Part shown: positions 52,581-62,413 of the stretch, piece after piece | Layout of the letters: each line of letters starts with the position of its first letter | Numbering within the stretch: position 1 is the first letter of the stretch | NCBI RefSeq assembly: GCF_003589925.1 | Contig: NZ_CP032382.1 | Location: 3,038,001-3,102,000 of the forward strand | DNA: 64,000 nt | Direction: 5' to 3' | Origin: Chryseolinea soli | Lineage (GTDB): Bacteria; Bacteroidota; Bacteroidia; Cytophagales; Cyclobacteriaceae | Translations under genes and position numbers: made by a program | The notes under the pieces: model-generated | What the model was told of the DNA's origin: nothing | The model's input: the letters and a program-made list of their open reading frames with translations, nothing else | The model's database searches: none

Positions 52581-52906
52581 TTGGCGAGAGAAAGTGCCGT
52601 TCTGGAAAGTTTCCAAAGTTCATCCCTCAAATCCTTGATGTGGTGGAGACTTAGTTTGCCTTGATGCGTGATCTCAAAGAAACGCTTTCTTCTCCCGCCT
52701 CTTTCCTGGGTAGGTTCTCCAAGCCAGGATTTTATCAGTCCTTTCTCCTCCAATCGGGTAATGGTTGAATGCAGGGCTCCAATGCTAATGCTGCGGTCGC
52801 TTCTTTTTTCGATATCCTCTTTAATAGAAACCCCGTATGCATCTTCACCCAGGCTGGCGATCGTCAGCAAAACGAGTTCTTCAAATTCACCAATGTATCC
52901 TTTCAT
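52577..52906 (-). CDS. PadR family transcriptional regulator
   Basis: 109 residues from ATG 52906 (MKGYIGEFEELVLLTIASLGEDAYGVSIKEDIEKRSDRSISIGALHSTITRLEEKGLI), the usual PadR opening and winged helix, followed by GGRRKRFFEITHQGKLSL. It is a short PadR without the C-terminal dimer extension. Its stop overlaps the permease start by ATGA, so the two are translationally coupled. It probably represses this operon until a membrane-stress ligand binds. Confidence 0.9.
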   Translation of the reverse strand: MKGYIGEFEELVLLTIASLGEDAYGVSIKEDIEKRSDRSISIGALHSTITRLEEKGLIKSWLGEPTQERGGRRKRFFEITHQGKLSLHHIKDLRDELWKLSRTALSLAK

Positions 52907-53040
52907 AAAATCAATCTTTAAAAAGACGCAGGCTAATGTAGCATATGTTTCTATTATTAAGAAGATATTGGCGGAAAAATGATGGATGTTGGTTAGAATA
53001 TGGCTCAGGACGCTCCAGAACCATATTTTTTGTTGCATCC

Positions 53041-53220
53041 CTAAAACGTATATCCCACCGTCCCGAACCCCCGAATGGCATTATCGGCCGTTATAATTTT
53101 TTCAATAGCAGCGGATATTTACCATACAATACTTAGCTTCGCGATATCGTTTATCCACAGCGAAACCGATATTGAACGGTAGTTGAAGCTCTGAATGCAT
53201 TTAGGTCGGATTAGCGAACA
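53041..53220 (-). pseudogene. Remnant of an outer-membrane protein C-terminus
   Basis: Minus strand. The last 20 codons before TAG (53041-53043) read ...NAIRGFGTVGYTF, ending in Phe like outer-membrane beta-barrels. Upstream in another frame, LQLPFNIGFAVDKRYREAKYCMVNIRCY reads like the preceding strands, but stops interrupt both frames. I read this as a decayed gene end; chance resemblance is possible. Confidence 0.3.
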
Positions 53221-53275
53221 CTTTATAGAAACGACTTTATAGGAATAAAAACAATTTCTTAGCATTCAGATAACA

Positions 53276-54013
53276 ATGAAACACGTACCGCTCTTCGCGA
53301 TCCTTCTGTGCGCCATGGCTCCGGCGATGGCACAAACGCGATTTAACCTGTCGGCAGGTTTGCTGGGAAATCACCTCATCGTATCGGAGACACCATCGTA
53401 TATAAAAGTTAATGATTATCTATTATATACAGAGGGAATACGCGTAGAAGGGAAGCAGACGCTCGGGTTTATGGCCGGCGTTGAAGTTCAACAACAGATC
53501 CGGAAGTGGAGTATCTACACAGGTGCTCACTTTGTATATCAGCAAGCGAGTGTGACCTATCATAATGATAACCTCTTTTTTTACGACAATCATCCTCCCT
53601 TCGAGGAACACCGATTTGCTATCGGCATCAAACAGAATTTTAGCATGCTACAAATTCCATTGGGGGTCATGATTCCGGTTTATCGTAAATTTTACGTGGA
53701 CGTGGCCTTCAGAGCGAACGCGGTTCTAGCGCTCAAGAAAACCGAAAAACCGAATGATCCCGAGTATGCGTATCAATTGGTTTCCTTGCAACAAAGGGAC
53801 GTCAATCAATTTTTGTTCGAAGCGTCGGCAGGTCTTGCTTATCAGACGTCGGCGTATACCGCGAAAGTAACGTATAGCCGCGGTCTCAATCCACTGCAGA
53901 AGAAATCCCATAATTGTTACAACAATCTGATCCCGGCTGACCTCTATTTTTCGGGGATCAATCTTTCCCTTGGCGTGAATATCAATCGATTATTTTCGTT
54001 TAACCGAAAATGA
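53276..54013 (+). CDS. Putative outer-membrane beta-barrel protein
   Basis: 245 residues with a clear signal peptide (MKHVPLFAILLCAMAPAMAQ). The mature part alternates hydrophobic strands with turns (TLGFMAGVEVQQQIRKWSIYTGAHFVYQQASVTY, FYVDVAFRANAVLAL, ISLSLGVNINRLF) as in PorT-like eight-stranded barrels. It is convergent with the deacetylase gene, overlapping it by 24 bases at the 3' ends. The cargo or ligand is unknown. Confidence 0.7.
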   Translation: MKHVPLFAILLCAMAPAMAQTRFNLSAGLLGNHLIVSETPSYIKVNDYLLYTEGIRVEGKQTLGFMAGVEVQQQIRKWSIYTGAHFVYQQASVTYHNDNLFFYDNHPPFEEHRFAIGIKQNFSMLQIPLGVMIPVYRKFYVDVAFRANAVLALKKTEKPNDPEYAYQLVSLQQRDVNQFLFEASAGLAYQTSAYTAKVTYSRGLNPLQKKSHNCYNNLIPADLYFSGINLSLGVNINRLFSFNRK

Positions 54014-54946
54014 TCCCTCGGGATCTACGGTCACATAGGTGTTGCGTTTGTCAGTACGCGTGCTCCAGATCTTCCCCTTCAAGGGAACGATCTCAGGTTG
54101 ATCCGCGGAGAGGTTAGGGATGGCGAGTGTAAGCGGTACATTGAATATTTCCGGCAGATCATTGATGAGGGTAACGGTAAAATTGTCTGCACTTCCCGTG
54201 ATGCGCACCTCGGTATTCTTTCTTTCGATTTTATATTTTGAAAGATTTTCGAACGTGTCGATGTAGAGGTCGTTACGTGATGCCACCACGGTTTGGACAA
54301 CATTCTGCAACACCTCATAGGTGATCGGTGCAAAACAATCGTCTATTCCGTGTGCCGTGGTAACGATCCACTTGCGTTTTTCAATTCCCTCTTTCAATTC
54401 TTCTTTGAACGATGGGCCGTTGTAAAGCGGAACCATGTGACAAAATCCCTGTGGTGATATTTTTGTTGCAAAGTGATGCTTGAAAACGATATTGTCGGCT
54501 TGCGGACTCGTACTGTGAAACGGGTGTCCAAATGAAAACGGAGGTTTGCTCAGGTGGCTGGCGAGCACAAAGTAGCTCGAATCAATTTCACGTTCCAGGA
54601 TGGCATTGTCTTCAATAGTTCCCAGATAGTAAGAATGTGTCATGGAGTGATTTCCGACCTCGTGTCCGTTTGCAATGAGCGCATTCCATTTGTCCCATTC
54701 CTGCCGTTCAGAGGCGGCTCGTGCGATGATTAAGAACGTGCCTTTTAAGTTGTACTGGTCCAGCAGTGGAATGATCTTTGTGAAAACGGAAGGGCATCCA
54801 TCGTCGAAGGTAATCGACAGCGCGGCAGTCTTGTTTTCAGGAAATTTCGTTATACGGACCCGGACGAAAAGGGGATCCACGTCTCCCCCACACGAGAACA
54901 GCAAAAACACCAGCAAAAACACGAGGAGAGAGCGAAATTTGATCAT
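53990..54946 (-). CDS. Polysaccharide deacetylase (NodB) lipoprotein
   Basis: 318 residues from ATG 54946 (MIKFRSLLVFLLVFLLFSCGGD), with a lipobox LFSC. The NodB motifs are visible: ITFDDGCPSVFTKIIPLL with paired Asp, and HSMTHSY with the metal histidines. A C-terminal beta-domain follows. It removes acetyl groups from a surface or peptidoglycan glycan in the envelope. The convergent barrel gene overlaps its 3' end by 24 bases. Confidence 0.87.
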   Translation of the reverse strand: MIKFRSLLVFLLVFLLFSCGGDVDPLFVRVRITKFPENKTAALSITFDDGCPSVFTKIIPLLDQYNLKGTFLIIARAASERQEWDKWNALIANGHEVGNHSMTHSYYLGTIEDNAILEREIDSSYFVLASHLSKPPFSFGHPFHSTSPQADNIVFKHHFATKISPQGFCHMVPLYNGPSFKEELKEGIEKRKWIVTTAHGIDDCFAPITYEVLQNVVQTVVASRNDLYIDTFENLSKYKIERKNTEVRITGSADNFTVTLINDLPEIFNVPLTLAIPNLSADQPEIVPLKGKIWSTRTDKRNTYVTVDPEGSFSVKRK

Positions 54947-55264
54947 GGGCACACTGACGAATAATAAAGTTATGACGTTAGACACAGATTAAGTCCGAAA
55001 AGACGGAAATATTTTTGCGGGCTTTTTCGATAATTTTATTTCCTCAAAAAAACATGGTGCGCCGGCTTTAAACCACTAAACCAGGACGCCACCTCTTCAA
55101 TGCGGGGTCAAAATATGGTGGCTGGCATGTATGCTTTTAGTTGCCATTGTGATTTTTAAATCAAATGATGTTAGGTGGAGGGTTACTTTGAACCTTTTTA
55201 TAAAACTATAATTGTCTGATAATGAGATAGTTTTGAATCTGCCCGAAATTTTGACCGGCGGGAT
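54947..55264. other. Gene-free AT-rich intergenic stretch
   Basis: I see no gene here. The region upstream of the deacetylase (54950-55060) and the AT-rich run at 55140-55250 may contain promoters. No repeats of note. Confidence 0.4.
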
Positions 55265-55717
55265 TCAAACCCCGAATTGCCTAAGATGATGATCCATGTG
55301 CATCCAGCTAACAATGCCCCAATCCTCGTTGCGCATATATCCCATAACGGGGTGTAGCGACCTGAACGGAGTCTTCCGTTCGGGAAATCGAAGCAGTGTC
55401 TCCATAAAAAATTCCCTTTGCTCGTTGAAATATTCCACGTCGATCAGTCCGCTAGTATCATTGTCAGGAGTGCCTCGATTGTTTTTTGGGATCTTCGCCA
55501 GGATGTATAGTACTATGAATTTTATAACCCGCTGCCTCGCCGATGGTCGAATGTAGCGAACGTCTTCTTCCAAGATGCGGCGGTTGCAAAGGTTGCAATG
55601 AAGCAGCATTTCGGTCACGGTCATCTTGCCCCAACGCCCTTTACTTTCTGTGTTCAGGTTTTTGACTCTTCCGATGATTTCCGTAACGGCTGCCTTATCC
55701 AATAAACTTTTCTTCAT
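55265..55717 (-). CDS. DUF1569 (DinB-like fold) protein
   Basis: 150 residues. The pattern KGRWGKMTVTEMLLHCNLCNRRILEE and the ending DWGIVSWMHMDHHLRQFGV match DUF1569 proteins, which share the four-helix DinB/YfiT metal-binding bundle (His from HCN, and HMDHH). Members are thought to be metal- or thiol-dependent transferases, but none is well characterised. It stands alone in an AT-rich area. Confidence 0.75.
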   Translation of the reverse strand: MKKSLLDKAAVTEIIGRVKNLNTESKGRWGKMTVTEMLLHCNLCNRRILEEDVRYIRPSARQRVIKFIVLYILAKIPKNNRGTPDNDTSGLIDVEYFNEQREFFMETLLRFPERKTPFRSLHPVMGYMRNEDWGIVSWMHMDHHLRQFGV

Positions 55718-55877
55718 GGCTGAGGTATGCGACCGGTTTTTGCTCCCGGAAGCACCAGCAAATTTCTAAAGTGGGGAAATTTAGACAATCACAGAAATCC
55801 ATGATTTAGGGTGCTCTCTGTCAAATTTAGCGTGCTCACAAGCTATTGAACAACGAGGTCAAAAAAGGCACCGATAA

Positions 55878-56369
55878 TCAGCCTCTATCTTCAAGCTTCA
55901 GTGCGGCTTTGAGATAAGCTTCAAGTCTTTTGAGCGGCCAAATTATATTCACGTAAAGCAGAATTGAAAAAACAGCGATCACAAGCAAGGCAACGTCAAT
56001 TCTTTCGGAGAGCTCCGGCACTCTCGAAACGCCATTGATGGTCATCTTATCCGTATAAAAAATGACCTGCAGACCATAGACTAGAAAAATCAGATAGATA
56101 CAAATGACCAGGTAGGGAGGAACGATTCGGGTGTTGATCATCGTAGGATTTTCCGGGTGAATGCTTCCTTTAATTTTAGGATGAAAAATGCCGAATCGGT
56201 CGCGGTTTGGAGTGCGGAGCGTGAATTCATTTCCACTAATGGAACCGAAACATCTAACAAATGAAAAGAAAAGGAATTTAGATCTGCTGTTCAGTAACTT
56301 CGAGAGTGCTGTTGTTGCTTCCGTGGCAGAAAGCGAGGTGGTGAATGTTTTTTTAAGCTTAAAATGCAT
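55878..56369 (-). CDS. Small membrane protein of unknown function
   Basis: 163 residues. An N-terminal beta-type segment (FGSISGNEFTLRTPNRDRFGIFHPKIKGSIHPENPTMINTRIV) resembles small PH-like domains in membrane proteins of this phylum. Two membrane helices follow (YLVICIYLIFLVYGLQVIFY and VALLVIAVFSILLYVNII). No signal peptide is present. A truncated ORF lies just upstream. Composition is AT-rich. Confidence 0.55.
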   Translation of the reverse strand: MHFKLKKTFTTSLSATEATTALSKLLNSRSKFLFFSFVRCFGSISGNEFTLRTPNRDRFGIFHPKIKGSIHPENPTMINTRIVPPYLVICIYLIFLVYGLQVIFYTDKMTINGVSRVPELSERIDVALLVIAVFSILLYVNIIWPLKRLEAYLKAALKLEDRG

Positions 56370-56390
56370 AGGCAGGTCAGGGTAAAAAAG

Positions 56391-56537
56391 TCAACGTTGA
56401 TCAGTATGTCCTGCGCCATGATCAAAGTACCAATGCTCATAGCTGGTGATGTCATACAGCTTCATGAATTCATCTTGGAGAGAGGAGAGTTGCTCCAGGC
56501 ATTCATCCTTAAATTGATCAAAATATCCGAGTGCCAT
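56391..56537 (-). pseudogene. Truncated small protein, possibly a DUF6882-like fragment
   Basis: 48 codons from ATG 56537: MALGYFDQFKDECLEQLSSL... ending YEHWYFDHGAGHTDQR. The frame remains open and hydrophobic upstream (VYLNGFFWLIFVL) until a stop, with no good earlier start. The SLQDEFMKLYDITSYEHWYFDHG segment resembles the N-terminus of DUF6882 proteins, which should be far longer. I read it as a truncated gene. Confidence 0.35.
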
Positions 56538-56758
56538 AAGCACAAAGATAAGCCAAAAGAATCCGTTCAGATAAACGCACCTGATTTCTCTTGCCGAATA
56601 CGTGTGCGTTGAAACTCAAGTATCGCAGATCGGATGTCCCCTCCCTTAATGATTTTTTTTCATGCTGAGCACGGGGTTATGTACGAAAAATAGGTCTTAT
56701 TTTACCTAGATCAGTGAATTCTGATTGTTTGATGACATCTAATTATCGATATTAAGAT

Positions 56759-59700
56759 ATGTCTTTGGCTCAGATAATCTCAAGCCGGTTGTCCGGATCC
56801 AGGACGATTGTTGCGGTCCTGGTGGTTATCGCTGCAGGGTCACCTCGTTCCGGACTTGGACAACAACCGGCCATCCCGCCGGCTTTGGTATATAGCCACG
56901 CCTTTACCACCGAGGATGGCTTGTCGCAGAATAATGTCTCTTGCGTCATCAAAGACAAGGATGGCTTTGTCTGGGTGGGAACCGGCGATGGCCTAAACCG
57001 CTTTGATGGATATTCTTTTATAAAATTCAATCATTCCGACAAAGATTCTGCCAGTATCAGCAATGATGTGATCCGAAGCCTTTTGCTGGATAGCAAAGGC
57101 CGGCTCTGGATCGGGACATACAATGGTCTCAATCTCTATGACGATGAAACCGAGACATTTAAGAATTTCCTTACGAATGACTCCAAAGAAAATACCATTA
57201 GCCAGAACACCATACTTTGCCTTCTCGAAGACGAGCGGCATCAGCTCTGGGTGGGAACGTACTATGGATTGAACAAGATCGATCTTCAAACCCTCGAAAT
57301 CACAAAATACTTTCATCATCTGGATGGTACCGGGTTGGCAGACAATGCCGTGAATGCCTTGCTCGAGGACCGAAATGGAAAGATCTGGGCCTGTACCGCC
57401 AAGGGGATCAATATCCTCAGTCCGAACGGCGTGGAAAAGACGATCCCACAGCGCCAAACCCCGGATGGATTGACTTCTGCATTAACGGTTGGCATCGTAC
57501 AAGACTCCACCGGCGCCATCTTTATTGGAACAAATGGCGGTGGCGTGCTGCGGTTAGAGGATGAGCATGATGAGACATTTGAATATTTCACGCACAATCA
57601 AAAAAAATACTCGCTTGGTAACGACATCATTGCCACGCTCGGGATCGATCGCCAGGGGACGTTGCTCGTCGGCACCGATGGGGCCGGGCTCTATCGACAT
57701 CTGGGTGGCGATAAATTTAATATTATACTGGCGCGCGAAAGCAGGATCCTTGACAATGCCGGTATTCAGAAAATATTTATCGATGAACAAAATAACTATT
57801 GGGTCGGCCTCTTTGGCGCAGGCCTTTTATTTATATCCGGTGATCAGCCGCGTTTTGAACACTATCGATTCTTCAATGCAAGTATGGAACGCATTGGAAA
57901 GAACTCTGTCCTGTCCCTGGCCGAAGATCATGATCAGAAAATATGGATTGGAACAGACGGGGCCGGCTTGTACAAATTTGATCCGGAAACCAAGGCATTC
58001 ACGACGTACTTGCACGACCCGGCGAGCGCGAAAAGTCTGAGCACCAATGTTGTAAAATCCTTGCTGGTCGACGACAAAAATAATCTCTACATCGGGACCT
58101 ATGCGGGGGGCTTGAATTATCTCGATACAAAGACCAATACCTTTACACATTATCTCCACAATCCCAAAGACACCACGAGCATCAGTACGAACCATGTATG
58201 GTCATTGCTGCAGGATCATAAGAAAAGAATTTTTGTTGGACAGCTTGGTGGCTTGAATGAATTCTTGCCGGCCACTAAAACGTTCAAAGCCCTTACGATC
58301 CCGGGCGGAAACCCGATCACCACCAATACCGCATCGGTCTTTTGTATGCGCGAAGATCGGAACGGCTATGTCTGGATGGGTACCCGGTTGGCGGGAATTC
58401 ACCGGTACGATCCTCAAACCGGGGCATTTAGATCCTTCTTAAGTTCAATAAAAGATCCTTCCAGTTTGCCAACGAACGAGATCCTGGAATTTGAACTGGA
58501 TGCTCAAGGGAAACTCCTTATCGGCACGGACAACAAAGGAATGATCCGGTTTGACCCGGAGACGTTCACGGCTGTGGATATGATCCCGGAGTTCCTCGAG
58601 AAAAATATACCGTCCATACTGGAGGACAATGCAGGCAAAATATGGTTTACGTCTTTTGATGGCCTTCACAAATTTGACCCGGCTACGGGGAAAATTTACA
58701 ATTTTACAATTGCTGATGGATTGCAAGGGGTTCAATATAACGAAGGTGCGCGGCTAAAGAGTTCGACAGGGGAATACTACTTCGGAGGAACGAACGGGTT
58801 AAATGTTTTTCGTCCTGAGAAAGTGATCGATGATCAAAGCAAACCCAGTGTGGTGTTCACCCGCCTGGCTTTATTTCATGACGCGGTCCGGATCAACGAT
58901 CCGTCGGGGATCCTGACAAAGAGTATCTCAAAGTCAAGAACCATTACTCTTCAACCCAATCAGAACGTTTTTTCGATCGAATTTGCCTGTCTGGAGTATA
59001 GGTTCCCCAAGAAAAACAAGTACCGTTATTACCTGGACGGATTTGACCATGACTGGAACACAATCCAGGAGAGCCGGACAGCAACCTATACCAACCTGCC
59101 GCCAGGGGATTACACATTGCGGGTAAGTGCAGCCAATGGCGATGGTTATTGGAATGACCAAGCTGCCAGCATTCAAATTATTGTTATCCCCAAGTGGCAT
59201 CAGCGGGCCGTCATCAGGATCGGATTTGCCAGCTTCATCCTCTTATCCATACTGGCGATCATTCACATCCGGACCAGATTTTTACTGACACAAAAGCGCA
59301 AACTTGAACATCTGGTAAAATTGCGTACCCAATTGATCGAAGCTCAAAAGAAGAGATCAAGGACAAGAACGAAAAACTGGAGCATGCCTATGAGGAAGTA
59401 AATTCAGTAAATGAAGCACTTCACACGGTCAATGCGAACCTCGAAACGTTGGTGGAAAATAAGACGGAAGAACTTAGAGAAACCATCAAAAGGCTTATTG
59501 AAACCGATAAGGGGCTGGATACATTTTTGTATCGATCCAGTCACGATCTGCGAGGGCCTATTACTTCGTTATTGGGGTTGGCGCAGATCGCTAAAATGCA
59601 AAATCACCAGGACGATTTGGATACTTACTTCGAGAGTATGGAGCATACAGCAAGCAAAATGCTGCGACTCCTGCATAGGTTGAATGATACCGGAGCGCTC

Positions 59701-60180
59701 TTTCGATACAAGCGTAGAATGGAAACCATAAACATGGAAGAAATTATACAATCCATAAAGTTTCAACTGGACAACAGCAGCGACATGGTGAAAATAGAAA
59801 TCGAAAACAGGATCGATGAGCCCATCTCGAGTGACCCCGTTTTGCTGAATAACATTGTTCTGAATTTAATGGAGAACAGTATTGTGTTTAGAGGCGAGAT
59901 CGATCCATTTGTCAAATCGGTGTTTTATTTGAACGACCAACACCTGGTCATTAAAACCATCGACAACGGGATCGGTATTCCTCCAAGTGTGAAGGACCGG
60001 ATATTCGAGATGTTCTACAGGGGATCACAGAAATCGGTAGGCAATGGGTTGGGACTCTTTATGGTAAAGAAGGCCCTCGAAATACTGCAAGGTTCCATTG
60101 CTATTGAAAGCCAGCCGAATGATCTAACGACAGTTACCGTCACGATCCCCCTCGGCAACACAGTTGCTTTTGGTATCTAG
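56759..60180 (+). pseudogene. Propeller-type sensor histidine kinase split by a frameshift
   Basis: The first frame (56759-59401, 880 codons) holds a signal peptide, about a dozen propeller repeats (RLWIGTYNGLNLYD, KIWACTAKGINIL, KIWIGTDGAGLYKFD), a Y_Y_Y domain (PNQNVFSIEFACLEYRFPKKNKYRYYLDGFD), one membrane helix (VIRIGFASFILLSILAIIHI) and the start of a coiled coil. Near 59347-59352 one base appears lost. The other frame continues at once with EEIKDKNEKLEHAYEEV and a full kinase (ending 60180): H-box YRSSHDLRGP, N-box NNIVLNLMENS, G-boxes DNGIGIPPSV and GNGLGLFMVKKAL. No receiver or DNA-binding domain follows. Either the kinase is inactive in this strain or this is a sequencing error. Confidence 0.85.
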
Positions 60181-60285
60181 AGGGTCGCGGGAAGTGTAAT
60201 TAAGCGTCAGTGATGATCTGGGGTATAAAATCCGGAAGGGTTATCAAAATTCACCAAGGCCATCCGGATCACAAAAAGTTTAAGA

Positions 60286-60303
60286 AAGGAGCTACTGCTC
60301 CTT
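60286..60303. terminator. Bidirectional terminator-like hairpin
   Basis: AAGGAGC (60286-60292), TACT loop, GCTCCTT (60297-60303), followed by ATTCTTT. It overlaps the stop of the histone-like gene and lies 106 bases after the kinase stop, between convergent genes. Confidence 0.5.
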
Positions 60304-60471
60304 ATTCTTTGCTTCCTGAACCTCTGTTCTGATTTCTTGCGCCAATGATTTTAAATCCTGCATCGCTTTTCTGACGCGTGTTCCGGCAGCACCATTTTGC
60401 TTGTTGTAGAACTTATCCATATCGTCTTCCAAAGAGGCGATCAGCGTTTTCAATTCTTCGAATTTCTTCAT
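60292..60471 (-). CDS. Hc1-like histone H1 homologue
   Basis: 59 residues from ATG 60471 to TAG 60292: MKKFEELKTLIASLEDDMDK, FYNKQNGAAGTRVRKAMQDL, then KSLAQEIRTEVQEAKNKEQ. The AAGTRVRKAMQDLKSLAQEIR core is the widespread Bacteroidota form of the chlamydial Hc1 histone family, normally 57-60 residues, so the gene is full length. It is a DNA-binding, possibly nucleoid-compacting protein. It converges on the sensor kinase gene. Confidence 0.85.
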   Translation of the reverse strand: MKKFEELKTLIASLEDDMDKFYNKQNGAAGTRVRKAMQDLKSLAQEIRTEVQEAKNKEQ

Positions 60472-60823
60472 GTCTATGGTTATTTATTGTGTACAAATCT
60501 GCAAAAATTGGTGCGTGATACAAGGGTTAAGAACGAATAAACTGATAGAAGTTTGTCATCACATTCCCGGCCCCGGTTGGAAATGAATAGGACCGAACGA
60601 CGCTGAAAGAGTTCTCGATACGCCGGACTTCACGGGAAGGCTATCGGTAACACCAAGAGATGGGCGACATTAAGAAGAGAAAACTCATTGATCAGTTCAC
60701 AACCGATGGATCATTTTGGAAAACAAGGTTATCCTGTTGAACACCCTACGCGCGAATAGGTTTAAGCGATTTTTTTAGCCTTACCCAGCGGTGTAGGGTG
60801 ATTTCAGCGAAGAATCCCAAAAT
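60472..60823. other. Intergenic stretch between hc1 and fic
   Basis: Divergent promoter space. No gene is visible. The half-sites for the Fic gene begin at 60824, at its right end. Confidence 0.4.
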
Positions 60824-60920
60824 GCGGAGATTATGGAGCCTATTCTCCGCAAGAAACGCGGAGAATGTATTGGAAATGCGGCGAATAATGGTGTTATTTA
60901 CCGCATAATTTGCGGAGAAT
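60824..60920. promoter_or_regulatory. Array of GCGGAGAAT half-sites over the fic start
   Basis: GCGGAGATT (60824), the inverted ATTCTCCGC (60842-60850), GCGGAGAAT (60858-60866), a variant GCGGCGAAT (60877-60885) and GCGGAGAAT (60912-60920), the last overlapping the Fic start codon. The second and third form a perfect 9-bp inverted repeat with a 7-base loop. CCGCA/TGCGG at 60902-60915 forms another palindrome. Dense half-sites covering a start codon suggest autoregulation, possibly by the Fic protein's own winged helix. Confidence 0.65.
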
Positions 60921-62022
60921 GAGTAAGTACGTCCATCTACTAAAGGAGTGGCCAGCGTTCAAATGGGAAGATGAGAAGATCCTCTTGCCGCTTTCTGCCA
61001 TGCGACACAAGCAAGGCCGGTTGCTGGGCAAACTGGAAGGACTTGGCTTTCGCTTAAGGGAAGAAGCAACGCTGGAGACATTGACGCAGGATGTTGTCAA
61101 GTCGAGCGAGATAGAAGGCGAGCGATTGCCGGCCGATGAGGTGCGCTCCTCTATCGCCAGACGGTTAGGGATTGAAATTGCAGGAGAAGTGGCCGTGAGC
61201 CGGAATGTCGAAGGGATCGTGGAGATGATGCTCGATGCCACACAAAAATACAAAGCAGCCCTCACGGACGACCGGCTTTTTGGATGGCACGCTACACTCT
61301 TTCCCACGGGCAGAAGCGGCATGCATAAAATTAAGGTGGGTGCCTGGCGGGACGATGCCAATGGGCCCATGCAAGTGGTGTCGGGCGCCATGGGAAAAGA
61401 GCGTGTCCACTATGAAGCACCGGAGGCAACCCGGCTCGATGTTGAAATGAAGACGTTCCTTCAATGGTTCAATCAGTCAACGCCACTGGATCCTGTGTTG
61501 AAAGCAGCGATCGCCCATTTGTGGTTTGTTACCCTTCACCCTTTTGACGATGGCAACGGTCGCATCGCCCGGGCCATCGCCGATATGCAACTGGCAAGAG
61601 CCGATGGAAGCCGGCAGCGCTTCTACAGCATGTCTGCTCAAATTCAGCGTGAAAGAAATGTTTACTACGACGTTCTGGAGAAAACGCAGAAAGGGAATCT
61701 CGATATCACCGCGTGGCTATTGTGGTTTTTTGATTGTCTTGACAGGGCCATCGCTTTATCGGAAGAGAACTTATCGGGTGTGATGCACAAGGCAAAATTT
61801 TGGGAATCGAACCAAACGGTTGCGCTTAACGAACGGCAGCGCAAAATGCTCAATGCCTTTATGGATGGATTTGAAGGCAAGCTCACCTCTTCGAAATGGG
61901 CAAAGATGGCCAAGTGTTCTCCGGACACGGCGTTGAGAGATATGCAAGATTTAATTGAAAAGGGGATCCTGGAGAAAGAAGAAGGAGGCGGAAGGAGCAC
62001 GAGTTATAAACTAAGATCATAA
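60919..62022 (+). CDS. Fic family protein (probable AMPylase) with N-terminal DUF4172-like and C-terminal wHTH domains
   Basis: 367 residues from ATG 60919. The Fic motif HPFDDGNGRIAR is complete, with catalytic H207. The inhibitory motif S62-x3-E66-G67 (SSEIEGE) precedes it, marking an autoinhibited class II enzyme. The N-terminus resembles DUF4172, and the C-terminus is a winged helix (RKMLNAFMDGFEGKLTSSKWAKMAKCSPDTALRDMQDLIEKGILEKEEGGG). It should transfer AMP (or another nucleotide) to a Ser, Thr or Tyr of a protein target. The half-site array at its start suggests its own wHTH binds there. No antitoxin gene is adjacent. Confidence 0.9.
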   Translation: MSKYVHLLKEWPAFKWEDEKILLPLSAMRHKQGRLLGKLEGLGFRLREEATLETLTQDVVKSSEIEGERLPADEVRSSIARRLGIEIAGEVAVSRNVEGIVEMMLDATQKYKAALTDDRLFGWHATLFPTGRSGMHKIKVGAWRDDANGPMQVVSGAMGKERVHYEAPEATRLDVEMKTFLQWFNQSTPLDPVLKAAIAHLWFVTLHPFDDGNGRIARAIADMQLARADGSRQRFYSMSAQIQRERNVYYDVLEKTQKGNLDITAWLLWFFDCLDRAIALSEENLSGVMHKAKFWESNQTVALNERQRKMLNAFMDGFEGKLTSSKWAKMAKCSPDTALRDMQDLIEKGILEKEEGGGRSTSYKLRS

Positions 62023-62083
62023 CTCGTGCGCATAGCCCTGGAGGGATATAATGTTTGAACGTTCATTAGCCTCAACAACTTTC

Positions 62084-62413
62084 CTATACCCGGAACACGG
62101 CAATCAAACTCGCCAATACGGTCAGGGCCATCAGGGTCCGGTAAATATTCTTGGGTAAGGCCTTGCCGCTGTAGATCCCGCAAAATGTTGAGATGACCAC
62201 GAAGAGCGCGGATTTTGGAATGACCTTGTAAAGATTCACCTGTGGGTATTTTAACACGACCAGAAAGATCCCGGTAACTAAAATGGCGACCCCTAAAAAG
62301 ATCGTGTGTTTATGGAGTTGTTTTTCGGGCATGGGAAACAGGACAACCAATTGACCAAGAAAAAACAGGAAGGCGACGAAGTGCACGATCAGCACGATGT
62401 TGAAGAGTGTCAT
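62084..62413 (-). CDS. Small four-helix membrane protein
   Basis: 109 residues from ATG 62413, overlapping the stop of the DUF4267-like gene by ATGA, so the two are translationally coupled. It has four hydrophobic helices (IVLIVHFVAFLFFLGQLVVLF, TIFLGVAILVTGIFLVVL, SALFVVISTFCGIYSG, LMALTVLASLIAVF). No motif is recognised; the plan resembles small DoxX-neighbour or DUF2269-like membrane proteins. Function unknown. Confidence 0.65.
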   Translation of the reverse strand: MTLFNIVLIVHFVAFLFFLGQLVVLFPMPEKQLHKHTIFLGVAILVTGIFLVVLKYPQVNLYKVIPKSALFVVISTFCGIYSGKALPKNIYRTLMALTVLASLIAVFRV

